Assembly (NCBI RefSeq): GCF_900207575.1
Contig: NZ_OAOQ01000015.1
Coordinates: forward strand, 1 to 64,000
Length of the DNA: 64,000 bases
Reading direction: 5' to 3'
Source of the DNA: Cereibacter ovatus
Lineage (GTDB): Bacteria; Pseudomonadota; Alphaproteobacteria; Rhodobacterales; Rhodobacteraceae
The notes beneath the pieces were generated by a model, which saw only the letters and a program-made list of their open reading frames with translations, was not told where the DNA came from and did not search any database. Positions 16,608 to 24,362 of this stretch are shown in pieces. The position numbers were made by a program, and so were the translations under genes. How positions within the stretch are numbered: position 1 is the first letter of the stretch; each line of letters begins with the position of its first letter.

Positions 16608-17720
16608 TTAGCGCAGCGCCAATGCCTCGGACAGCACTGTGCGCACCGCGTCGGGCGGCACGTCTTCGGCCACGAAGGCCGATCCGATGCCGCGGGCCAG
16701 AATGAAGCGCAACCGGCCGTCCATCACCTTCTTGTCCTGCGCCATCAGCGCCAAAAGGCCCTCGGCATCGGGGAGATCGCCTGGAATGTCGCGCAGATCC
16801 ACCTTCATGCCCATCGCGCGCAGATGGGCGCGCAGCCGGCTGGGCGCCTCTTGCGCGCACAGGCCCATGCGTTGCGACAGCTCGAACGCCAGCGCACAGC
16901 CGATGGCCACCCCCTCGCCATGCAGCAGGCGGTCGGAATAGCCCGTGGCCTTTTCCAGCGCGTGACAGAAGGTGTGGCCAAGGTTCAGCAGCGCGCGGTC
17001 GCCTTCTTCGGTCTCGTCGCGGGCCACGATCTCGGCCTTCATCTCGACCGAGCGGCGCACCGCGCGCTGGCGGGCCTCGGGGTCATGTGCAAGCCGGGGG
17101 CCTGCGTCTTCAAGCCAGTCATAGAAGGCGGCATCGCCCAGAAGGCCGTATTTCACCACCTCGCCATAGCCGGCAAGGAAATCGCGGGCGGGCAGCGTGT
17201 CCAGCACGTCGATATCGGCCAGAACCAGCGACGGCTGATGGAAGGCGCCGACAAGGTTCTTGCCCTGCGCGGTGTTGATGCCGGTCTTGCCGCCCACAGA
17301 ACTGTCGACCTGCGCCAGAAGCGTGGTCGGCACCTGAACGAAGCGCACGCCACGGCGCAGGACGGCCGCGGCAAAGCCTGCCAGATCGCCGATCACGCCG
17401 CCGCCCAGGGCCACCACCATGTCGCGACGCTCGACCTTCTGTTCCAGCAGCCATTCGACGGCACGCGCGAACTGCGGCCAGCCCTTGGTCGCCTCGCCCG
17501 CCGGCAGCGCCAGCGCCGAGGACGCGATGCCCGCAGCCGAAAGCGCCTGCTGGAACGGTGCCAGATGCAGGGCGGCCACCGTTTCGTCGGTCAGGATCGC
17601 CACCTGCGGCCGGCGCAGCAGCGGCGCCATGTGATCGCCCGCCCGGGCGATCAGGCCCTGCCCGATCCGCACCTCATAGGCGCGTTCGCCCAGTTCGACC
17701 CGCACGCAATCCATCGTCAT
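16608..17720 (-). CDS. aroB: 3-dehydroquinate synthase AroB
   Basis: A 370-residue NAD+- and metal-dependent enzyme that cyclises DAHP to 3-dehydroquinate, the second step of the shikimate pathway. It contains the NAD-binding region VALGGGVIGDLAGFAAAV, followed by PTTLLAQVDSSVGGKTGIN and NLVGAFHQP, and the metal ligands in GYGEVVKYG and NLGHTFCHALE. The ATG at 17720 overlaps the aroK stop as ATGA, giving the common aroK-aroB operon. Confidence 0.96.
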   Translation of the reverse strand: MTMDCVRVELGERAYEVRIGQGLIARAGDHMAPLLRRPQVAILTDETVAALHLAPFQQALSAAGIASSALALPAGEATKGWPQFARAVEWLLEQKVERRDMVVALGGGVIGDLAGFAAAVLRRGVRFVQVPTTLLAQVDSSVGGKTGINTAQGKNLVGAFHQPSLVLADIDVLDTLPARDFLAGYGEVVKYGLLGDAAFYDWLEDAGPRLAHDPEARQRAVRRSVEMKAEIVARDETEEGDRALLNLGHTFCHALEKATGYSDRLLHGEGVAIGCALAFELSQRMGLCAQEAPSRLRAHLRAMGMKVDLRDIPGDLPDAEGLLALMAQDKKVMDGRLRFILARGIGSAFVAEDVPPDAVRTVLSEALALR

Positions 17721-18262
17721 TCCCTGTCTCCCAGCACATCGGGCCGTGTTGCCAACGCCTGTTGCACCCGCGCCGCCATCTGCTCCACCGAGCAGTCGAG
17801 CGCGCTTTCCACCACCAGATCGGCCAGCGCGTAGACCGGCTCGCGCGCGGCCAGCAATGTCTGAAGCGTTTCGCGCGGGCGGGGCGTGCGCAACAGGGGG
17901 CGGGTGGATTTGTGGCGCACCCGCTGCCACAGCACCTCGAGATCGGCTTTCAGCCAGACCGAGACGCCCTGTTCATGGATCATCCGGCGGTTCGGCTCGG
18001 CCATGAAGGCACCGCCGCCGGTGGACAGCACGCAGGGTTTGCCGCGCAACAGCCGCGACAACACCTGACTTTCCTTCTCGCGGAAGAATGGCTCGCCGTC
18101 GCGCTCGAAGATCTCGGCGATGCTGCGGTTGGCGGCGCGTTCGATCTCTTCGTCCGAATCGACGAAGGGCACGCCAAGCGCGCGGGCAAGCGCAGTGCCC
18201 ACCGCGGTCTTGCCGGCGCCCATCATGCCGACCATCACCACCGTTTTCTTCAGAAGCGCCAT
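17717..18262 (-). CDS. aroK: Shikimate kinase AroK
   Basis: A 181-residue kinase that phosphorylates shikimate at the 3-hydroxyl using ATP. The P-loop GMMGAGKTAVG is at residues 12-22, the shikimate-binding D-S-D-E-E-I-E block follows near 36-42, and the STGGGAFM block is near 80. It is the first gene of the aroK-aroB operon and is transcribed divergently from the small membrane protein gene at 18441. Confidence 0.95.
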   Translation of the reverse strand: MALLKKTVVMVGMMGAGKTAVGTALARALGVPFVDSDEEIERAANRSIAEIFERDGEPFFREKESQVLSRLLRGKPCVLSTGGGAFMAEPNRRMIHEQGVSVWLKADLEVLWQRVRHKSTRPLLRTPRPRETLQTLLAAREPVYALADLVVESALDCSVEQMAARVQQALATRPDVLGDRE

Positions 18263-18440
18263 CGTCTCCTGTCACCCTGCGGGCGCGGTTCCGCCCTTTC
18301 CCGAACTTTGTTGCCTGAATGGCGTGAAGTCGGCGGGAATGCCATATATATTCGACGCTGGACACCCCTGCCGGCCGCATCCGCGATGCGGGACGGGCGG
18401 GGCAAGAACCAAATGGGGCAGATCGGGGATTGGAACGGGC

Positions 18441-18575
18441 ATGTGGCGCATCTTCAAGGCTTTGTTTGTGCTTGCAGTGGTGGGACTGATCGGGCTGACG
18501 GGCTATGCCTATCTGGCCGACCTGTCGCCGCCGCAGGAAGAGGTCACCCGGCCGGTGATGCTGAATGCCGAATGA
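18441..18575 (+). CDS. Small single-helix membrane protein
   Basis: A 44-residue protein: short basic N-terminus (MWRIFK), one hydrophobic helix (ALFVLAVVGLIGLTGYAYL) and a short tail. It probably inserts in the inner membrane. Its last 11 nt overlap the start of the large periplasmic protein gene in another frame, so they are coupled. Function is unknown; the context suggests it works with that protein. Confidence 0.7.
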   Translation: MWRIFKALFVLAVVGLIGLTGYAYLADLSPPQEEVTRPVMLNAE

Positions 18576-20124
18576 GCCCCGTGCCGGGGCGCGACATGGC
18601 GCCGCGGCGCTCTGCGCGCTGATCGGCCTTGCCGCGGGCCCGGTGCCCGCACAAGAGCCGCTGTCGGCCATCGACTGGCTGTCGCGCTCGGTCGCGACGG
18701 TGCCGCCCCCTGCCCCTGCCGCGATCGCCGAGCCGCGGGTCACGCGGGGCGCGGTGCCGGTCGAGGTGGCGGTGACGCCGCTTGACGGGCCGTCGCCGGA
18801 TGCCGCGGGGCTGTTGCCGGCCCGCCGGACCGGCCTGCCGCAGGATCTGTGGGGCATGGGACGCACGACCGAGATCGCGAACCGGATCGCGATTGCCCCC
18901 ACCGGCACCCTGCCCGCGCTGCAATCGCTGCTGTCGACGCTTCTGCTGGCCGAGGCCGATGCGCCGGCCGATTCCGGGGGCAAGGGTCTCTTGCTGCTGG
19001 CACGGGTGGACAAGTTGCTGGCGATGGGCGCGCTGGAAGGCGCCGAGACGCTGCTTGACGCCTCGGGCAAGGGCGGGGCCGAGGTGTTCCGCCGTCAGTT
19101 CGACATCGCGCTGCTGACCGGCACCGAGGATACCGCCTGCGAGGTGATGCAGAAATCGCCCGATCTGGCGCCGACCTTTCCGGCGCGGATCTTCTGCCTT
19201 GCCCGGTCGGGCGACTGGAATGCCGCGGCGCTGACCTTGCGCACCGCGCAGGCGCTTGGCTTTGTCGATGACCAGCAGGACGCGCTGCTGTCACGGTTCC
19301 TGGACCCCGACCTTTACGAAGAGGACGGCCCGCTGCCGCCGCCCACCCATGTCACGCCGCTGATCTGGCGGCTGATGGAGGCCATCGGCGAGCCGCTTCC
19401 CACCCAGTCGCTGCCCATCGCCTTTGCCCATGCCGAACTGCGCGATACCGCCGGCTGGAAGGGCCAGATCGAGGCCGCCGAGCGCCTTGCCCGCGTCGGC
19501 GCGTTGGAGCCGAACCTGCTGCTGGGCCTTTATACCGAACGGCAGGCGGCCGCTTCGGGCGGGGTGTGGGAACGGGTGCGCGCGTTCCAGACCCTTGATA
19601 CCGCGCTGACGGCGGGTGACGCCGTGACGGTGGCGCAGGCGCTGCCCGAAATCTGGACACTGATGGCCGAAGCCGAACTTGAGGTGCCCTTTGCCCGGCT
19701 GGTGGCCGAACGGCTGGCGGCGCTGCCGCTGTCGTCGGCGGCGGCGGAACTGGCGTTCCGTATCGCGCTGCTGGATCCCGACCGCGCGGGCGCCCTGCCG
19801 CCCTATCGCCCCGAGGATGCGACCGGGCGCTTTCTGCTGGCGCTGTCCGAAGGCCGCGCGGCCGAGGCCGCCAGCGTCGACGGCCTGAGCCGCGCCATCG
19901 CGCAGGCGTTCCGCGCGCCGGTCCTGTCCGAGACGACAGCGACGCTTCTGGATCAGAACCGGCGCGGCGAGGCGATCCTTCAGGCCATCTCCGAGATCAC
20001 CGGCGGGCTGCAAGGCAACCCTGCCGCCGTGACCGAGGGGCTGTCGCTGTTGCGCAAGCTGGGGCTGGAACAGGTGGCACGCCGCACCGGGCTGGAACTT
20101 CTGCTGCTGGAGCGGCGGGGCTGA
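18565..20124 (+). CDS. Uncharacterised secreted helical-repeat protein
   Basis: A 519-residue protein with an N-terminal signal-like segment (AAALCALIGLAAGPVPAQ, cleavage after AQ). A proline-rich linker to about residue 80 is followed by a long alanine/leucine-rich helical body that resembles TPR-type repeats, though no consensus repeat is clear. It is probably periplasmic. I recognise it only as a conserved Rhodobacteraceae hypothetical found beside xerD. The gene lies between the 44-residue membrane protein (11-nt overlap) and xerD (stop and start share one base), so the three form one operon. Confidence 0.75.
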   Translation: MPNEPRAGARHGAAALCALIGLAAGPVPAQEPLSAIDWLSRSVATVPPPAPAAIAEPRVTRGAVPVEVAVTPLDGPSPDAAGLLPARRTGLPQDLWGMGRTTEIANRIAIAPTGTLPALQSLLSTLLLAEADAPADSGGKGLLLLARVDKLLAMGALEGAETLLDASGKGGAEVFRRQFDIALLTGTEDTACEVMQKSPDLAPTFPARIFCLARSGDWNAAALTLRTAQALGFVDDQQDALLSRFLDPDLYEEDGPLPPPTHVTPLIWRLMEAIGEPLPTQSLPIAFAHAELRDTAGWKGQIEAAERLARVGALEPNLLLGLYTERQAAASGGVWERVRAFQTLDTALTAGDAVTVAQALPEIWTLMAEAELEVPFARLVAERLAALPLSSAAAELAFRIALLDPDRAGALPPYRPEDATGRFLLALSEGRAAEAASVDGLSRAIAQAFRAPVLSETTATLLDQNRRGEAILQAISEITGGLQGNPAAVTEGLSLLRKLGLEQVARRTGLELLLLERRG

Positions 20125-21062
20125 TGGCGCCCGTGGGGATGGAGCGATGGATCTCGGTGTTTCTTGAGGCGCAGGCCGCCGAACTGGATGCCGCGCGCAA
20201 CACCCGCCTTGCCTATGGCCGCGACCTGAAGGATTTCTCCGGCTGGCTGGCGCGGCGCAAGGCCGATTTCGCCAGCGCCGACCGCGCGACGGTCGAATCC
20301 TATCTGGGCTTTTGCGAGGCGCAGGGCCTGTCGCTGTCCACCCGCGCACGGCGGCTGTCGGCGATCCGTCAGCTTTACCGTTTCGCGCATGAAGAAGGTT
20401 GGCGGGCCGACAATCCGGCGATCCGCATCCGCGGGCCGGGCAAGGCGCGGCGGCTGCCGATGACGCTGGACATCGACGAGGTCGACCGCCTGCTGGAGGC
20501 CGCCCGCGACACCGGCCGCCGGGCTGCCGATCAGATCCGCAACCGCTGCCTGCTGGAACTGCTTTACGCCACCGGCATGCGGGTGTCGGAACTGGTGGGG
20601 ATGCCGGTGGCCGCGGCCCGCGGCAATCCGCAGATGATCCTTGTCCGCGGCAAGGGCGGCAAGGAACGCATGGTGCCGCTGTCGCCCCCCGCACGCGAGG
20701 CATTGGCGCTGTGGCTGACCGCCCGCGACGAGGCCGAAGCCCGCGCGGTGAAGGCCGGCCGGCCGGCCTCGCGGTTCCTGTTTCCGGGCAGCGGCGCCAG
20801 CGGGCATCTGACGCGCGAATATTTCCATGGTCTCATCAAGCAGATCGCGGTTCTGGCCGGGGTCGATCCGGCCAAGGTCACACCCCACACCCTGCGCCAT
20901 GCCTTTGCCACCCACCTCTTGGCGGGCGGCGCCGATTTGCGGGTGATCCAGACACTTCTGGGCCATGCAGACCTGTCCACCACGGAAATCTACACCCATG
21001 TTCTGGACGATCACCTGAAAGACCTTGTGCTGCGCCACCATCCGCTGGCCCGCGACGACTGA
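20124..21062 (+). CDS. xerD: Tyrosine recombinase XerD
   Basis: A 312-residue site-specific recombinase. An N-terminal SAM-like core-binding domain (about 10-95) is followed by the catalytic domain, with all active-site residues in place: R153 (GMRVSEL), K177 (RGKGGK), H255 and R258 (HTLRH), H281 (LGHADLSTTEIYTH) and Y290. Length and arrangement fit XerD, which resolves chromosome dimers at dif with XerC and FtsK. It is not next to mobile DNA, which supports a housekeeping role. The start shares one base with the preceding stop. Confidence 0.9.
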   Translation: MAPVGMERWISVFLEAQAAELDAARNTRLAYGRDLKDFSGWLARRKADFASADRATVESYLGFCEAQGLSLSTRARRLSAIRQLYRFAHEEGWRADNPAIRIRGPGKARRLPMTLDIDEVDRLLEAARDTGRRAADQIRNRCLLELLYATGMRVSELVGMPVAAARGNPQMILVRGKGGKERMVPLSPPAREALALWLTARDEAEARAVKAGRPASRFLFPGSGASGHLTREYFHGLIKQIAVLAGVDPAKVTPHTLRHAFATHLLAGGADLRVIQTLLGHADLSTTEIYTHVLDDHLKDLVLRHHPLARDD

Positions 21063-21160
21063 CACCGCGATCTGGCCCCATGCCGGACCTCTGACCACTT
21101 GCGCCAAGACCCGCCCCGCCCTCATTATTCCGCCCTGCTCTTGAAGGACCGCTTTCTGCC

Positions 21161-22456
21161 ATGGATTTTTTGTCTCTTGATGCGCCCACGCTGCTGACTG
21201 CGGCCGCGATCCTTGGGCTTCTGGTGCTGTCGGCGTTCTTTTCGGGGTCCGAGACCGCGCTGACCGCCTCATCCCGCGGCAAGCTGCGGGCGCAGGCCGA
21301 CAAGGGATCGCGCGGGGCGGAAAGCGCGCTGCATGTCACCGAGGACAGCGAGCGGATGATCGGCGCGCTGCTGCTGGGCAACAACGTGGTCAATATCCTG
21401 TCGGCCTCGCTGGCGACGGCGCTGCTGACACGGCTGTTCGGCGACAGCGGGGTGGCGGTGGCCACGCTGGTGATGACGCTGTTGGTGCTGATCTTCGGCG
21501 AGGTGCTGCCCAAGACCCTTGCAATCAGCCGACCCGAGGCTTTCGCCACCCGCGTGGCGCCGATCATCCGGGGGATGATCGTCGTGTTCTCGCCCGTGGT
21601 GGCGGTGGTGCGGGTGCTGGTGCGCGGCCTTTTGCGCGTTGTGGGGGTGCGGATCGACCCGAACGCCCACATGCTGGCCATCCGCGACGAGATCGCCGGC
21701 GCCATCGCGCTGGGCCATTCGCAGGGCGCGGTGGAAAAGGAAGACCGCGACCGGCTGCTGGGCGCGCTGGATCTGTCGGAACGCACGGTCGAGGAAATCA
21801 TGCGCCATCGCAGCCAGATCGAGATGATCGACGCCGACAAGCAGCCGGCCGAGATCATCGCGCAGGTTCTGGCCTCGCCCCACACCCGCATTCCGCTGTA
21901 TCGCGAGGATCAGGAAAACATCCTTGGCGTGATCCATTCCAAGGATCTTCTGCGCGAAGTCAGCCGCTTGATGACCAAGGGCGACACAACGGCGCTGGCC
22001 GGGCTGGACATCCTGAAAGTGGCGATGAAGCCCTATTTCGTCCCCGAGACGACGCCGCTGGATGAACAGATGCGCCAGTTCCTGAAGCGGCGGACGCATT
22101 TCGCGCTGGTGGTGGACGAATATGGCGCGCTGCGCGGCCTGATCACGCTGGAAGACATCATCGAAGAGATCGTGGGCGAGATCAACGACGAGTTCGACAT
22201 CGCACAAGAGGTCACGCTGAAGCGCGCCGACACCGGCGATTATCTGGTCGAGGGGTCGATGACGATCCGCGACCTGAACCGGATGATGGACTGGCAACTG
22301 CCCGACGACGAGGCCAACACCGTGGCGGGCCTTGTCATCCACGAAGCGCAGATGATCCCGAACGAGGGGCAGGCCTTCAGTTTCCACGGCTTCCGGTTCG
22401 AGGTGATGACCCGGCGCGAAAACCGGATCATGAAGCTGAAGGTGCGCCCGCTGTGA
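21161..22456 (+). CDS. CNNM/CBS-domain CorC-HlyC family membrane protein
   Basis: A 431-residue protein. The N-terminal DUF21/CNNM transmembrane domain (about residues 8-170) includes SAFFSGSETALTA and LIFGEVLPKTLA. A CBS pair follows at about 210-335 (HTRIPLYREDQENILGVIHSKDL and FALVVDEYGALRGLITLEDI). A C-terminal CorC_HlyC domain follows at about 345-430. The family is implicated in Mg2+/Co2+ homeostasis, although it is often labelled hemolysin. It is transcribed alone, 98 bp after xerD. Three hairpin repeats follow its stop. Confidence 0.9.
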   Translation: MDFLSLDAPTLLTAAAILGLLVLSAFFSGSETALTASSRGKLRAQADKGSRGAESALHVTEDSERMIGALLLGNNVVNILSASLATALLTRLFGDSGVAVATLVMTLLVLIFGEVLPKTLAISRPEAFATRVAPIIRGMIVVFSPVVAVVRVLVRGLLRVVGVRIDPNAHMLAIRDEIAGAIALGHSQGAVEKEDRDRLLGALDLSERTVEEIMRHRSQIEMIDADKQPAEIIAQVLASPHTRIPLYREDQENILGVIHSKDLLREVSRLMTKGDTTALAGLDILKVAMKPYFVPETTPLDEQMRQFLKRRTHFALVVDEYGALRGLITLEDIIEEIVGEINDEFDIAQEVTLKRADTGDYLVEGSMTIRDLNRMMDWQLPDDEANTVAGLVIHEAQMIPNEGQAFSFHGFRFEVMTRRENRIMKLKVRPL

Positions 22457-22461
22457 CAAGG

Positions 22462-22603
22462 GGCCTGCCCCCGCACGGGCGGGCAGGCCACATGCGGTGA
22501 TTGCGGGGCCAGCCGAGACTGCCGAGGCCTGCCCCTGCACTGGCGGGCAGGCAGAAACCAGTTGCCGCGTTCTTCGCCTGCCCCCCGCACGGGGAGGGCA
22601 GGC
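22462..22603. repeat. Array of three GCCTGCCC hairpin repeats
   Basis: Three copies at 22462-22489, 22526-22552 and 22576-22603. Each has the form GCCTGCCC...GCAC...GGGCAGGC, a self-complementary stem with a short loop. Spacings are about 64 and 50 bp. The first copy starts five bases after the CorC-type stop, so it may also terminate transcription between the two convergent genes. Confidence 0.8.
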
Positions 22604-22686
22604 AGTCGCCGGCCGATGTTCGCCCGGCGCAGGTCTTTCCGCCGCAGGCAGGGGCAGGATGGCCGACGATCAGGCGCCCTGCCCGG

Positions 22687-23880
22687 TCAGCCGATCAGCG
22701 GACGCGACCGGCCATAGGTTTCGTCGTAATGCCGGCGCAGTCGTTGCAAGGCGATGCGCAGCACGATCTTGCCCGACCGTGCCGACCAACCCATCCGCCG
22801 CTCGGCCGCCTCCAGCCCTTCAAGGAAACAGCAGCAGCGCAGCACCATGTCGCCAAGTCCGGGGCCCAGATCGCGCAGCGCCGATGCCACCCGTTCGCGC
22901 GCCTGACGCGGACCCTCGGCGCCGCCCGATTCCGGGCGAAAGCTGCCGCGATCGGCGCCGGTCAGGAAGCGGTCCCAGTTCTGCGCTACCCGCGGACCCA
23001 TCTGCGCCAGTTCGAAATCCTCGCGCAGGCGCTCGGCGGCCTCGACCAGTTCGGCCGACAGAAAGGGCTTGCCGTCCTTGTCGCGCCGCCGCCCCAGCAC
23101 CGCCACCGGGCTTTCGGCGGCGTTATAGCGCACGCGGCGGGGGCCGTCCTCGTCGCGGATCTCGCGCTCGGCCCAGTCGCGGTGCTGGCCGGCAAAGGGC
23201 GTTGCGGCTTCGGCCATGCCGTGCCGGGTGGCGTCCTCGGCCTCGATCAGCCGCTTCAGCGCGGACCGCCCTGCCGCGGTGATTTCATAGGTGGCGATGC
23301 GGCCCGGCTTGCGGCAGGCGATCCAGTCCTTCAGCGCAAACGCCTGCGCGACCGAGCGTTCCACCACCGCCATGCGCGCGGTGCTGCCATCGGGCAAGGA
23401 CCGCAGCACCGCGGCCTTTTCCATATCCGGCGCGATGGCCAGCACGGATTGCGGCTCGGCCAGACGGCGCAGGATACGGCGGGCCTCGCGGGCGATGGTC
23501 GCCTCGTCAAGCATCGCGGACAAGGAAGGTTCGGGGCGGATCGGTGCCGTCATGTCGGGGCTGTCCTTTGTGGCTGGGGAATGGCCGCGCCCCTGTGCCC
23601 GCCCGAGGGCCGCCAGCGCCTCATCCACAAGCGGATCGTCGCGGCGGCTTTCACAACGGCGCACATGGCGCATCACTGTCGAGGCATGGCAGCCTTCGCG
23701 CCGCGCCAACGCGCGCAGCGAAAGCCCCTCCTCGGTGTGATCGAGGTAGAGCCGCACGGCTTCCGGAAGCCATGCGGGCAGCGTCGAAATTGCACGAAGC
23801 TCGGTCTGCATCATTCCATCCCGTGGCACCCCGACGTGGGGTGTTGTCCAGCCTTGGACGTTTGCAACCGTCAGATGCAT
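22687..23880 (-). CDS. DUF6456 helix-turn-helix protein
   Basis: A 397-residue protein. Near residues 45-80 it has a helix-turn-helix-like segment (EEGLSLRALARREGCHASTVMRHVRRCE). The C-terminal half carries the DUF6456 domain conserved in Rhodobacterales (PVAVLGRRRDKDGKPFLSAE, then VLRCCCFLEGLEAAERRMGW). It is probably a DNA-binding regulator; the target is unknown. Two starts are possible: ATG 23880, with AGGT upstream, or the double ATG at 23814. The gene is divergent from the DUF6477 gene across a 149-bp AT-richer spacer. Confidence 0.8.
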   Translation of the reverse strand: MHLTVANVQGWTTPHVGVPRDGMMQTELRAISTLPAWLPEAVRLYLDHTEEGLSLRALARREGCHASTVMRHVRRCESRRDDPLVDEALAALGRAQGRGHSPATKDSPDMTAPIRPEPSLSAMLDEATIAREARRILRRLAEPQSVLAIAPDMEKAAVLRSLPDGSTARMAVVERSVAQAFALKDWIACRKPGRIATYEITAAGRSALKRLIEAEDATRHGMAEAATPFAGQHRDWAEREIRDEDGPRRVRYNAAESPVAVLGRRRDKDGKPFLSAELVEAAERLREDFELAQMGPRVAQNWDRFLTGADRGSFRPESGGAEGPRQARERVASALRDLGPGLGDMVLRCCCFLEGLEAAERRMGWSARSGKIVLRIALQRLRRHYDETYGRSRPLIG

Positions 23881-24029
23881 TGGTTACCTGTTCGTTAACA
23901 ACTACGCTGTTGTTGATAATTCTTTCTAAAGTATAAACATTCGGGAAAACCCCCGAGCGGTGAATCCGGCGCGCGCGCAACGCAGGGTTGCACGATTCCA
24001 ATCTGTCGAGGCCGACAGAGGAGAATCTC

Positions 24030-24302
24030 ATGACTGACTTCCGCACCCTTCTGGCCGAGATCCGCCGCCCCCGCCTGCTGATGCGGGCCGCGCGGCTGGG
24101 TCTGTGCGACTACCGGCGCGAGCGCGACCTGCGCCGGCTGGTGGGCGAACAGCAGGCCGAACGGGCCGTCACCCGACTTCTGGCCGAAGAACAAAGGCTC
24201 GAAGACCGGCGGCGGGCCGGGGATGCGACCTATTCTGTCGCCCATCATGTCGAGGTGCTGATCGCGCTGATGGCCGAAGTGCGCCTGATCGGCGCGATCT
24301 GA
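24030..24302 (+). CDS. DUF6477 family small protein
   Basis: A 90-residue protein matching DUF6477 (MTDFRTLLAEIRRPRLLMRAARLGLCDYRRERDL). It is basic and helical, with no membrane segment. CAGAGGAGA at 24015-24023 is a strong ribosome binding site for the ATG at 24030. It is the divergent partner of the DUF6456 gene; the pair is conserved in this family of bacteria. Function is unknown. A strong terminator follows. Confidence 0.82.
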   Translation: MTDFRTLLAEIRRPRLLMRAARLGLCDYRRERDLRRLVGEQQAERAVTRLLAEEQRLEDRRRAGDATYSVAHHVEVLIALMAEVRLIGAI

Positions 24303-24307
24303 CATGC

Positions 24308-24343
24308 AAAACGGGCGCGGCCCCCATGGACCGCGCCCGTTTT
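24308..24343. terminator. Bidirectional intrinsic terminator
   Basis: A perfect 13-bp stem (AAAACGGGCGCGG at 24308-24320, CCGCGCCCGTTTT at 24331-24343) around a ten-base loop. T-runs on both strands suit termination of the DUF6477 gene and of the convergent MttB-like gene. Confidence 0.92.
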
Positions 24344-24362
24344 CCTGCCCACGGCCTGTCGT

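Noticed and set aside
20124-21062. Integrase of a mobile element
   Set aside because: Length, motif layout and operon context fit housekeeping XerD, and no att repeats or cargo adjoin it.
22462-22603. CRISPR array
   Set aside because: Only three unevenly spaced self-complementary units with no consistent spacer length, and no cas genes.
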